DNA of 64,000 bases. Origin: Geosiphon pyriformis. Its lineage: Eukaryota > Glomeromycota > Glomeromycetes > Archaeosporales > Geosiphonaceae. Below the pieces are notes generated by a model, which was not told the origin of the DNA, ran no database searches, and worked only from the letters and a program-made list of their open reading frames with translations. The stretch spans positions 220,530 to 284,529 of the forward strand of contig JAAOMT010000435.1 of NCBI GenBank assembly GCA_016748015.1, in the 5' to 3' direction. Made by a program: the position numbers and the translations under genes. Shown piece by piece: positions 43,481 to 54,700 of the stretch. Position 1 is the stretch's first letter; the number at the start of each line of letters is the position of its first letter.

Positions 43481-46400
43481 CAAGTTTTGTTTGGTTTTAA
43501 ATTTGGTTAATTTATTTAACAAACATTTTTTAATCAAAGTTTTTATTTGAAACAACTTATAAGGCATTAAAAAAATTATTGATTATATTTTTATAAGTAA
43601 AAACTTGTTATTTGTAATTATAAATCATAATATTAATTCTGTATCTAATTTTTTTTAATACTAACCATAAGACAGTTATAGTTTAATTAAATTGGAAGGT
43701 TTTCTAGACTTTTATTTAAATTATATTTACAAATAAACTAATAAAAATTGTTGAAAATTTAAGTTAAAAGATATAAATAAAGCCAAATAAATATTTTTTA
43801 AAAAATGCTTTTCTATTAAGCTTTTAAAAGTATTGAACAAATTTAAATACAATATAAAAAATATTAAGAGAGATTGTAGTAAATTCAACTGATAAAATGT
43901 TTTCTAAGCATTGGTTTAATAAGTTTAATTGTTTGAGAAACAAATAATTATCAAAGTTTTTTAGGTTAGAATTGCTAGTTTCTAAAGTTGTAAAGAAATT
44001 AATCTTAGATAATAGACCTAAATTTGATTGTTTTGTTAAAGCTTGATTAAATATTAATAATGCTGAAACTTTTAGAGTTAACAGCATAATTTAAAATAAC
44101 ATAAAATTAATGAATATTGTTAAGTATTTATTAATAATTAAAAAAAAGTATAGAAAGTCCAAGTATTATAAATTAAAAATAATTGAAAATATATCTATTA
44201 AAAAACCAATAAAGAAGTATATAAAAAATTTCAGTTTAACAAAGAAAATATAATAAAAAGTATTTTAGAATAATTTTTTACAAGATGGTTTTAAATTACT
44301 TAATAGTTAAGAAAAATTTGGTTTTAGAACTGGATAACATAAAACTTGGTATTGATAAAATAATTAAAAATTAAACAAAAAAACAGATTGTACTTTTAAA
44401 GTTGTTTAATCTTTGGACTTACTAATATGTATTTTTAAATTATATAAATAATAATGTTTTTTTGGTATAATAAAAAAAATTGGCATGAAAGAGTTAATTT
44501 TGGTAGTTAATAATCTGTCTAATGGCAAAGTTGTTAGTTTATTTGGCATTTCTAATAAACTTTGAAAATATTGTAGTAATATTGTAATAAGATGTTTTCT
44601 AAATCTGTTGAATTCATGTTTAATTCTTAATAGTATTCCAATTCTCTAAAAAAAGATGTAAATTTCAATAATTTTTAAGTCTTATAAATAGAATAATATT
44701 TTAATAAATATACAATTTATTGTAATAATTAAGACAGCTAAAAAAATTCGTTTCAAGATCTTTTTTGATCAGATTTTTTTTATATACAATAAGTTTAATG
44801 TTTTTTGTAATAATAATTTTTTAGTGTTAAAAAGTATCTTAATTTAATTTTTTGCATTTGTTATTAGATTAGTAATTAAAAATACTTTAAAAAAAAACAG
44901 AAAACTTTAATTGATCTTATAAAATATGCACAAAGCTTATAATTCAGTTAAGTAATATTATTTAAAAGCTAGTCTATAGTATATTAAGATATATAACTAG
45001 TTTATTAAATTTTTTGGCAATATACATAAAAACAGAATTAACAAAATAATAATAAATTTTGTATTCTTAAATAGTTATAGAGTTTATAATAAATTAGATT
45101 AAAATAAAGTTGTTGTTTTTTTAAAAAAAATTTCTTCTATATAAGGTCAAAAAACATGAATATTTGTGTAAATATTAAATTAATACTAAATTTATAACCA
45201 AAATAAACAAAATAAAATATAGTAAAGAAAAGACATTATTTTTTACTATAAATGCTTTTGTTGATAATACAATTTAGGTTAAAAATAGTCAAATTTTTAT
45301 ACAATATGCTTTAAATATTATTAGCAAATTTTTTATAATCAATAATATTTTAATTAATAATTAAAAAACAATAGTTATTCTTATTAACAAAGATATTAAA
45401 ACAGCTTCTTTAAAGATTAATAATTTATTAATCTCAATTGTTAAAAAAAGTGAATTACACAGATATTTGAAAATTTTTTTATTAAGAGTTTGTTTAAGTT
45501 AAATATAACTAAAACTTATTCTAATTATTTTTTTATTTAATATTAGTTGTTTTGTAGTTTATAAATAGTTATAAATTGCAGTTTAATTTTGTTTTATTAA
45601 GTATGTATTATAAATAAAATATTATAATTAGAAAAAATCTTAAGTCTAAGACCAATTTGTTATATGACTTTTTTAGTAAAACATTATATTTTTTTTATAT
45701 AGTTTAAAGTTCTTTGAACAAATACAAGTTAAAAATAAATTGGCATCAGTAATTATTTTTTTTAATATTTTAAATATTTTTAAATATTTATTTAATCAGA
45801 CTTTTAAATTTACAAATTCTGAGCTGGGCTCTATTGAATTCTTTGTAGTACTCTGCAAAGTTGCAAATTAGTCTTATTAACAATTTTTTGGTTGAAATAA
45901 CAAAAATATTTTTGATTAATAGTGTATTTTTGAATAACAATTTGTTCAATGCATTTTTGTGATTCTAGTAAGTTTTCAATATTGAATATTTTAAAAATTT
46001 TTGTATTATGATTTAGTTTACTTTTTAAAGCAGTTTAAAATTATATTTAGTAACAAATTTTTGGACAAAAAAGATAATATAATAGATTAGAAAATGTTTT
46101 ATCAATTGAAAAAATTGGATTCTAAAAACTTTATATCTTTTTGGTTTAAATTGGCATCGAAGTTTTTATATAATAATAGCTTTTTAATAGTTGGTTCTAT
46201 TTAAATTAACAGACTTTATGGCTTAAGTATTTTGATTTTTTTTGGTTTTTTAATGTTTATAAATGTTTGCATAAAATTTGGTTAAGTACTATTAAGATAT
46301 ACACAAATAAATTTTTAAAGAATATAAGTTTTATTGAGATTATTATTAAAATTATAATATATTTTTCAGCTGTAAATATAAATATTAATATTAGAATATA

Positions 46401-47500
46401 CAGACTTCTGTTATCTACAATAGCTAAATTATAAACTATTGCTTTGTCTTTAAAGTGTGTTTTATTTTTTTGTATAGTAATTTTATATTTAGATAGCCAA
46501 ATTATTATTGATGCATATATTTTTAATGTTGAATTTACTGTACCAGATTTTTGTAATTACTGCTGAATAGAAAAATAATATATTGCTAATTTGATAAAAG
46601 ATAAGAGTTTTTTGGTTAAATAAATAAAAAGTAAATACCATTCAGAAATTTTAGATAACATTAAAGCAAACCAAATAGTAAAAAAAACTGTTTATTTTCT
46701 TTTGTTTTTGTTAAATAAAATATATAAACAGTTTATTATGACTAAAAACACAGTTATTTCTGGTAATATTTATTATTTTATTCATAATTTGTACAAATTT
46801 ATCAGTTATGTTTAATAAAAACTGGTTTTAGTTATTATATAATATTAAATACATCAATTAGAAACATAAATTAACTGTTTATTATATAAATATAATATTT
46901 TAATTTGCATATATTGTCTGAATTTACTAGCAAAAATCTGTTAATTTGCATATATATTTAATAAAAACTATACATAAATATTTGTCAATAATAGTTAAAA
47001 AGAAACTATATAATAAAAAATACTTAAATATATTGTATTTATTATGTAATAAGATAAAATTTTCAAATTATGTTTTTATTCTAAAAATATTAGTATTTAT
47101 AGAGATACTAATAAAACTCTCTAATTTTTAGATTTTATTAATGAGTCTATATACTTTTTTTTTGTCTGTTATATTAAATACTCTGTTTAAGTATACTTTG
47201 AATATAGATTTATATGCTATAATTTACCAAAAATTTGTGTTAAAAAATTAGTATATAAAAATTATAGCAGTTTTTGAGAACAAAAAAAAACCATTAACAA
47301 CTGTTATAATATATATAAAATAGCTAACAAAAAAGTATTATTTAATAATTTAAAAGCTAGATTATTAAATAACATAATTTTATTACTTAGTATTATTAAG
47401 TTTTTTGCAATTAGTTTTAGTAAATATAAGCCATATTTATTTTTTTCTGGTTTAGATGATAATATCAAAATTACTATAAATATATAGTGTTGTTTTGTTT
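43481..47500 (+). pseudogene. LINE-3 ORF2: endonuclease part 2, RT, RNase H, C-terminus
   Basis: The endonuclease continues with IIDYIFISKNLL (about 43,575-43,610). RT shows a block A-like KYAQSL-type segment near 44,925 and NAFVDNTI at about 45,250 (FVDD to FVDN). RNase H (46,290-46,680) has IYTNKFLKN (Asp to Asn), IAKL-stop-TIALSLKC (Glu to Lys) and LYLDSQ (Asp kept). The C-terminal open piece 46,946-47,131 includes HKYLSIIVKKKLYNKKYLNI, matching LINE-1 and LINE-2. Sequence matching the region after LLVGVC continues to about 47,500, showing what LINE-1 lost. Confidence 0.75.
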
Positions 47501-47632
47501 AATTTAAGTAACTGGTTATATGTAGTAAATAAATAAGTCATATTTAGTCTAAATTATTTAATTTGATTCTGTATACTAAATAACAGTTGAATTTTACTTA
47601 TTAAATTAAATAAAAAATAATTTTAATAATAA

Positions 47633-48450
47633 TTTAATTAATAACTTTTTCTATTATATTTACTAATATATTTACTTTGTGAATTAATTTAAATTTATTT
47701 ATCTTTTTTATTGTAATTTTTAATTTTTTTCTTGTTTTTATTAAAACTAATTAAGCTATTTTATTTAAAAACAGAAATATAACTTGTATTATTTTTTTTA
47801 ATTTATTTTTATAGGTTTTTTTAGTTATTTTGAATATAACAATAATATTTATTATATATTTATATTAATTATTTTTCTTTTTATACTAATTTTTTTTTGC
47901 TAAATTAAATTTTAATATTAATTGTATTAATATTATTACTAAAATTTTTAATGCTATTTTTAAATTTATTTTTGTAAGAAAATAAAGTTTTAAAACTATT
48001 GATATCTGTTTAAAATATCTCAGATTGAATTTAATATTGGTATTATAAACTTTTTTAAATATAATTTTATTATTATTATTATTGAATTATTTTAATTTTT
48101 GTTTTTTTTATAAGTTTAAAAACACAATATATTGCTTAATATTAAAAATAAAATTTAAATTTTTATTGAATTTAAAAACTTTGTTTGAATTAAAATTAAA
48201 ATTAAATTTAATTTCTATTTATTTTAGTTAATTAATTTATTAATATTAAAAATTGAATAAAAATTACATAATAGTAGATTGTAAATAAAATTGCACTTAT
48301 TATAATATTTAAATTAACATAAAATAAAACAATATTTACAAAATTAGATGTTTAAATTAATAAGTTTTAATTATGAGTTTTTTTCAATTTAATAAGCAAT
48401 TATTTAATAACAATAATTCTGAAAATATTATATATAACTAATATTTTTAT
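47633..48450 (-). pseudogene. Gypsy-3 dUTPase-like domain (continued) and Cys/Asn-rich region
   Basis: It is colinear with 10,850-11,640 on Gypsy-2. The plus string TTTTTTTCTTGTTTTTATTAAAACTAATTAAGC (47,726-47,758) parallels TTTTTTCTTGTTTTCACTAATATTAACTGAGC (10,925-10,956). TATATTAATTATTTTTC near 47,865 parallels 11,068. Only gapped similarity remains and no frame is open. Confidence 0.65.
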
Positions 48451-49945
48451 ATGTTTATTAAAGCTTAATTGAAGTTTTTAAGTATTTTAGTTAAAAATAG
48501 TATTGGTTTAGATAATTAATTATTATTAACAAATACTTAGTACTGAGTTATTTTTATTACTAATACTTTAATAAACATAATAATATTATTAACTTCAAAA
48601 AAAAGTTATTTATTTTGTTAATAAAAGTTTTAGCAATCTTATTAATAGTAATAATATATGTATTAACAGTATAATTAACTTAATAAATTAATTAGTTTAT
48701 AAATTGTTTTATAAAATATTGTTTATTAAATTATTATTAAAAATTAGTTTAATAGAATAACTATTAATTTTGGCATTAGTGTATATAATTATAATAAATT
48801 TATTAGTATTTAAAATAATTTTACTAAATAATAGCTTGTTTATTTTATTTTTTAGATTAAATAAAAAATAGCAAAAATATAATTTTTAGTAATAATAACA
48901 AATAAAAGAATATTGGCAGTATTAAATTTTAAGTTGTTAACAATATTGTGATTTTTGAATATAGTAAAGAAATTTAAATAGTTTTAAAAATTAAAAAATA
49001 ATGATTATATATTTTTCGAATTTTTGATGTAGTTTTTTTTACTATAAATTAATATTATTAAAGATTAGCTAATAAGTAATTATTACTAATTGTTAATTTT
49101 ATTAAATAGTTTTTAGTTTCAAATTATTATTTAATACTTATATTAAGAATTATTATTGTAGTAATTGTTGTAATTATAATAATAATTTTTATAACTGTAT
49201 TTAATACATAATTTGTGGCTGTAACTAAGAATATAAATTGTTAAATTTGTGGTTAAAATACTAGAAAATAATATTAAAATAATTTGTATTATTTTTATAA
49301 AGTTTTAAATATATAGTTTAAAGTTAAAAACTAATAATTAAAATTCTAATATTAATTTATAATCTGTAGTTGACTTTAATATAGTTTTGTTTATAATAAT
49401 AGTTGTAAATTCAAGTTTTTTGTGCTTATTAAAAATTCGATAATAATAATTATAACTAATTTTAGAAATAATAATTGTTTTAATTGTTTTATAATATTAG
49501 AAAAGTTAATATATTGCTTAATTATTAACTAAATTTTCTGATTAATAGATTTATTAAATTGTTTTAATTTGGTATTTAATTTAGATAAAATATTTATTAC
49601 TAGAATTATAACTTGGATATAATTAGCTTCTGACTTAATTAATTCAAAAATTTTTATTAATATAATTGCTATTTAAAAATTAATTAAATATAATAAATAT
49701 ATTTATTGTAAAAAACTGTTTTGCAGTTTTTTTATAAATTGATTCAAAATTTGTGATATAGTAAATAATTGGCATTAATAATCTGAATTTAATACAAGTT
49801 TTGATAAAAACATTTAAAATATATAGTAACTGTTTTATTTTTTTCTTGTTTATAGTAATAAAATAGATTTAAAGCCAGTTAATATTATTATTATTACTAA
49901 AATACCATAAAAAAATGGTTTTAAATTATAAAATACTACTATAAA
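48451..49945 (-). pseudogene. Gypsy-3 protease and gag
   Basis: The protease-like segment near 48,690-48,790 has SIKLIFNNNLINN on minus, so the active-site Asp of Gypsy-2 (LIFDSS) is Asn. The gag segments at 49,540-49,930 parallel 14,180-14,300 and 17,560-17,770, for example TTATTACTAGAATTATAACTTGGATATAATTAGCTTC and ATTATTATTACTAAAATACCATAAAAA. Unlike Gypsy-2, this gag lacks LTR insertions. Confidence 0.65.
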
Positions 49946-49949
49946 AAGT

Positions 49950-50500
49950 TGTATAAAAAAAGTTTCTTTTTTCGAAAAAATATATTTTATTATCAATTAA
50001 TATCTTTCTTAGAATCTCAATTCAGAATAATCAATTAGTTACTACAAATTAACTTAAAAAATTTTTTTTTAAAAACCAAACTGTTTTTATAATTTTTACT
50101 GTTTAAAAATTTACAATTATAACTAATATTTAAAATTGATTAGCTATCAATTTTAGTAATTACTTAGTTAATTTAAACTTAAATTGAAAATAATTATTTT
50201 TTTATTTAGATTTTTTTTCTTTATTTCTTATATTATTGAATAGCTTATAGTCAAAATTTTTTGTAGAAAAGTTAACTTTTATAACAAAGTAATTACACAT
50301 TATTGACGAGCTTACAGATGAAAAATTCTTGTAGAAGAGTTGACTTTTTCTGCAAAGTAACTATATAAATAATTAGTATAGAATTGGTTATTTTATTATA
50401 AATTCAATAACATACATAGTCAAAAGTATAAAAAAATATTTTGGAAGATAAATTAGCTTTTTAAAAATTTATTAGCTTCTATTAACAATAGAATTAACAA
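49950..50500. mobile_element. Unidentified insert of about 0.5 kb in Gypsy-3 gag
   Basis: Gag homology to 17,560-17,790 ends near 49,945. Homology to 17,880-18,060 resumes near 50,525 (AAAGCTAAATATTATTTTTTTTACT). Only about 100 bp would be expected between them, so an extra piece of some 0.5 kb is present. It contains CpG at 49,981 and 50,306, and a tandem duplication of about 69 bp (50,236-50,300 and 50,304-50,370). No coding frame or clear terminal repeats were seen. Confidence 0.5.
50236..50370. repeat. Two-copy tandem repeat, about 69 bp
   Basis: TATTGAATAGCTTATAG...GTAGAAAAGTTAACTTTT...CAAAGTAATTA (first) and TATTGACGAGCTTACAG...GTAGAAGAGTTGACTTTT...CAAAGTAACTA (second) are in direct order. 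Most differences are G/A or C/T, with the first copy more decayed. Confidence 0.75.
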
Positions 50501-51150
50501 AAAAACAGCATTAATAGCATTAAAAAAAAGATAAAATTTTTTTGATAATATTGTTTAGCCAAAGCTAAATATTATTTTTTTTACTAAATAATTTTTTAAT
50601 TTTAATAATTAATACTATTAATAATAGATATATTAATACACTTGAGTTTTGAATTATTAAGTTTATTGAATTTTAAATAATTATTTTTAGAGTTTTAATT
50701 GCAATAAATCTTAGAATTGGGTTTTTTTGTTGTTTTTTGATTTTTTTTCTATTTAAATTTTTTTTAGTTGCTAATAAAATTAAAATTAGATTAAAAAAGT
50801 AGTAATTATAATACTAAGAATATAAATAATTATAATTAAAATTTTTTAAAATACTTTTTATATTTTCTAAGTAAATTGTTATTTTTAGTATTGTTTTAGA
50901 ATAGTAACTTAATATTTTTTGTTTTTGCTATAAATAATAATTTGATTTTATTAAAAATCTAAATTGTATTTTTTAAAATATGATAGTATGACTATTTTCT
51001 TAAAAGTTATTATTATAATTTGTAATAATTTTTTATTATTTATAGTTAGTAAAAAAATTTTTAAAAAATTTTTTAAATAGATTTTTATTAACATATTTGC
51101 AAGATTATATAATTAATAATAACTAATGGGTTGTTTAAATTCTTTGTAAA
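50501..51150 (-). pseudogene. Gypsy-3 gag N-terminal region
   Basis: It is colinear at low identity with 17,880-18,600 of Gypsy-2: TTTAGTTGCTAATAAAATTAAAATTAG...AGTAGTAATTAT parallels 18,215-18,255, and TTTTTAGTATTGTTTTAGAATAGTAACTTAATA parallels 18,333-18,365. No open frame survives. Sequence at 51,150-51,420 is probably leader or LTR but cannot be aligned. Confidence 0.5.
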
Positions 51151-51419
51151 AATTTGTTTTTGTGAATTTAAAATTGACTTTTTTTTAAAATTGTATCTTA
51201 TTTTTTTGTTTACATAAAATTGAATACTACTTTTATTAAAAACTTTTGGTTGATTGTTAATCTTTGATTTTTTATAAATAATTTTATTAAGATAAATAAT
51301 AATTATATATTTAGATAATAAATAATTTGTAAATAATTTTATTAAAAAAAAATTGTTTCAAATATTAAATTTCCAACTGTTAAAATTACTTGGTAAAAAT
51401 TTAATAAAAAAATTGTTTT

Positions 51420-51704
51420 TTTTTGTTTTTAATATTACTACTATATATACATAAATTTTTATAATACAAAATTTTTGGAATTTTTGGTAATTATTATATT
51501 TTTTTAAGTTATTGCTAAAATTTTTGATATTTCTGAAATTTTTTTTGGTATTTTTAGAATTTTTAATATTTCTAAAATCTTTAAAATTTTACTTAATATT
51601 TTTAAAATTTTTGTTATTATGTTATTTAATATTTTTTAATATGTAATTGGCTAATTTACATTATATTTAATTTTTAATTGTTTTTTATACTACTTTATAA
51701 GTAA
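51420..51704 (-). repeat. 5' LTR remnant of Gypsy-3
   Basis: It contains TTTTTAATATTACTACTATATATACATAAATT, then a run of decayed GAATTC-type repeats (GGAATTTTTGG, GAAATTTTTTTTGG, GAATTTTTAATATT) and the terminal TTGGCTAATTTACATTATAT...CTTTATAAGTAA. This is the order of the right part of the TGTTA-family LTRs at 13,800-14,000 and 15,165-15,362. Confidence 0.6.
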
Positions 51705-52401
51705 TTATATATAACTAAACATAAATTTAATTATGATTAAATTATATTGAATTTATTAAAACAAATTTATTTAATACAGTTAATTTATATATAATTACAA
51801 TTAAACTCTTTTTATTAAAAACTAAATCAATTAATTATATAGTATTATTTATTAAATATTTAAAGCTTTTAAAAAATTATTATTTCAATAAAAATATTTT
51901 TATTAACATAAAAATTTAAATTTGTATTAAATACATTATTATCAAATAAATTATTTATTTATTATTTTTTAAAATTACAAATAAAAAAGCCAAAAAGTAG
52001 TAATTTTTATAATAAATTGTATTAGTAATATAAAATTCAAAAATAAATATTATAATAACAAATACAAAAATATAAATAAATATTAAAAAAGATTTTGCAA
52101 TTATAAAAATAGCAAAAAAAAAAAATCAAACAAGTAAAACTTAAATAATAATATTTAAAAAAGCTTAAAACTGTTCTTAAAAACTGATTTTATATTAATA
52201 ATATTATATATAGACTAAAAAACAGTTTTAATATAAAAAAATTTAATATAAAACAACTTAATCTAAAAAAAACATTAAATACAAAAATAAAAACATCTTA
52301 TTTAGAAAACTTTAAATAAAGTTTATTAATATTATAAAAAAATTAATAAGTACTTTAAAAGAAAAAAAATATATATTTTTTTATTTAATAAATTTACATT
52401 T
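51705..52401. other. A+T-rich stretch, nothing recognised
   Basis: About 700 bp lie between the Gypsy-3 LTR remnant and HL-2. I see no open frame, terminal repeat or similarity to other parts of the window. It is probably another decayed repeat. Confidence 0.4.
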
Positions 52402-54700
52402 ATTATTAAAAAAATATAAAAAAAAACTTCTTGTCTTCTTAATTTTATAACCATAACCAAAATAAAGAGTAAAAAAGCTGCACTTAATATTTTTTTGAAA
52501 TATTTAATAAAATTTCAATCAGAGAATTTCATTTTATTGTGGAAACAATTAAGCAGAATGTTTTAAAAGTCTTTTTTTTATTTAATAATTATAAAAAGCT
52601 GTCTTTGATAATTATTATAGCATTTTTTTTATTTTTGACTGGTTTTTTATCAGTCAAAATTTTTTTAAAGAGACATGCTTAAATTAGTTTTAGTGTTGTT
52701 TCTACTCCTTTAAAAAGCCCAAAAATTTTCATTAATAGAGTAGTTAACAAACTGGTCTTTTTTTTTTATAGCTTCTATATTAGATATTGCTAATATTTTT
52801 TCTTCGAAAAAATGATTAAAAAGACCAAAAGTTCAGAAAAGTAGAGACAGTTGTTTACTTTTATTATTATTATACAGAACTTATTTGTGATTCTTAATAA
52901 GATTTTAATAAAATTTCTGTTGTATTATCTAGTATATTGTTTAAAATTGGCCAAGATTAATTACTGGCTATATTGTCAAATATAGTGTTTTTTAACAGAT
53001 TTTTACCAGTTTTAAAAGCAAAACAAAAGTCTTTTATTGAGTCACCTGTTTTTAAAAACTGGGCTGATCAAATGAAAACTAAATAATCTTCTTTGGTTTT
53101 TGATGTTGTTACTAATAGTGCTTAAAAAACCATTACTAGTTGTTAAAAATTTGCTAAGTAAATGGCCTTTACTTTAGTGTTTAATATAACTTTTAAAATC
53201 AAATTGGCTCATATTAAAACTGTTTTTCAGTTTGTGCATGGTTTTTTAAATGTAAAGTCTGTTTTTAAAGACAATATAAAGCTTTTTTGTATGAATTTTG
53301 CTTTCTAAAGTTTCCTAGATACTGTATTTCTGGTTAAACTTATAAGCCCTATTTATCTTACTACTCTTAAAATTGCTAAGTTTTTGGTAGTTTTTGAGTC
53401 TGGTTTTTTTTACTGCTATTATACTATATAATATGCTATTATATATGTCTGCTGCTAATATTAAAACAGCTTTTTGTATTTTTGGTGAAATTTTTTGTGT
53501 TGTATTCAAGCCTATTGGTGTTTAGCAATATATAGTTGTTTATTTTAAGGAATTAAGTATTGTTGTATCTGCTTTTAATTACTGATTAGTTTTAGAGAAT
53601 AAGAATAGTATTAGAATTTTTTTTTTGGTAAATTAAAATATAATTATTATATTTTATAATAGGTTTAAAGCCAAGTTGGTCAACTTTTTTTTTACTTATA
53701 TTGTCTTTAAAATCAGTGATATGATTTTTTAGATTAGTAATCAGATATGTTTTATTTCTTGCTTTCTTGATTTTGATTGTCATTCCTGGTTTGCTTTGGT
53801 TATATTCGAATCTTAAATTAATTTAGATATTGCTGTTATTAAAACTAATACACTAAAAAAATATTGTATTTAGTAAGAAACTTCTGGTTGTCAATGCTGT
53901 TTTAAATGTCAAAAAATAAATTATTTGGTTGTAAACTATAAGATTTTTTTATCTTTTTTTCTTAAAACTTCTAAGGTTTTTGTTTTACATTTTGTGAATA
54001 CAAAGTTTTATGTTAAAATGTCTGCTTTTTTGGACTTTTCTGAATTTTTTTTATTAGTAATCTTTACTTTTTTTTCTGAAATTAAAAATAATTCTTTGAT
54101 TTTGTTTTGGCTGGTATTTTTGAAATCTAATTTGACCAGATTGTTAACTATAGTTGGATCTATTGTTAAGTCTGTTAATATATTAGTAACTATTTTTAAA
54201 CAATTTTTTAAGAGTAATTTTGTGTTAAATAACAAGCTTGAAAACAAAATTAATAAGCTTATAATATATTTAAGTGTTTTCAGCAAATCTGTTGATAAGT
54301 TAGAAAGAAAAGTAATGATATTAAAGACAAAGCATAGTATAGAAAATATTGATATGTCTGATAATTCTGAAGTTCTAGTTAGAATAAATAATAATATGTT
54401 TAGTAAAATAATAACATTCTGGAAATTTAAATCTCTTGAAATTAGGTTTAATCCTATAAAAACAACTGAGTAGCTTGTTAGATTAGTTTTTAATAGTTTT
54501 ATTTTGTTTGATATAGTTCAAAAGATATTTACTTTAAACAAGTTTTCTTGTAAGTTATTAGCATAATGTAGTCTAAACTGGCTTAAATAGCTGATTACAT
54601 GTAAAAAATGTATAAATTGCACTTAGTTTAAAATATTTAGTTTGTTTTAAAGAGCTAGGTAATAGTTGGGCCATATTCGTTAAATTTCAATAAAAAAAAA
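52402..54700 (+). mobile_element. HL-2: older ORF1-only half-LINE
   Basis: It has the same layout and length (about 2.3 kb) as HL-1. The start CTTCTTGTCTTCTTAATTTTATAACCATAACC matches HL-1 (CTCTTTGTCTTCTTAATTTTATGACCATGACC). One ORF1-type region follows, then a 3' end TAGCTGATTACATGTAAAAAATG...AATAGTTGGGCCATATTCG and a short A tail (54,692-54,700). No EN, RT or RNase H is present. The common 5' start, ORF and 3' junction in two independent copies define a family rather than a one-off deletion. Target duplication was not recognised. Confidence 0.8.
52447..54473 (+). pseudogene. HL-2 ORF1-type protein remnant
   Basis: Both N-terminal ATG codons of HL-1 are ATA here (52,447 and 52,453), so initiation is lost. 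Recognisable parts are AKMVKKTKSSEK-like sequence (52,812-52,845), VFNITFKIKLAHIKTVFQFVHG (about 53,178-53,245), YKAVLFTI-type RRM sequence with QYIVVYFKEL (about 53,525-53,555) and NRFKAKLVNFFFTYIVFKISDM (about 53,660-53,725). The knuckle follows (CQCCFKCQKINYLVVNYKI, about 53,885-53,940), with one His and one Cys lost to Tyr. The open C-terminus 53,925-54,473 has KTSKVF, a coiled-coil-like segment and ITFWKFKSLEIR, matching ALWQMCDPEVK in HL-1. Confidence 0.8.

Larger units (their letters stand above)
38690..47632 (+). mobile_element. LINE-3: decayed plus-strand LINE, nearly full length, with nested half-LINE
   Basis: The 5' end near AAGAATATAGATTTTTC aligns with the starts of LINE-1 and LINE-2. 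The 3' end (47,515-47,615) carries the shared LINE tail. Flanking TTTAATTGTAAC (38,678-38,689) and TTTAATTAATAAC (47,633-47,645) are a probable target duplication. It contains ORF1 (about 38,790-40,650), ORF2 in two parts (40,730-41,143 and 43,481-47,500) and the HL-1 insertion. It lies in the dUTPase-like domain of Gypsy-3. Confidence 0.8.
32775..51704 (-). mobile_element. Gypsy-3: strongly decayed Ty3-type element, split by three insertions
   Basis: It has the same order and orientation as Gypsy-2. An LTR tail (32,775-32,872) is followed by integrase (about 33,700-34,119 and 36,706-37,100), RT (37,500-38,200), linker and dUTPase-like domain (38,340-38,689, continuing 47,633-48,060), Cys/Asn-rich region (48,060-48,450), protease (about 48,700-48,900), gag (49,050-49,945 and about 50,500-51,100) and a second LTR remnant (about 51,420-51,704). 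A Tigger-like element splits integrase, LINE-3 splits the dUTPase-like domain and a 0.5-kb unknown splits gag. RT YLDD is YLNN (about 37,765) and integrase ID is IN (about 36,920). It is the most G+C-depleted Ty3 copy here. Confidence 0.75.
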
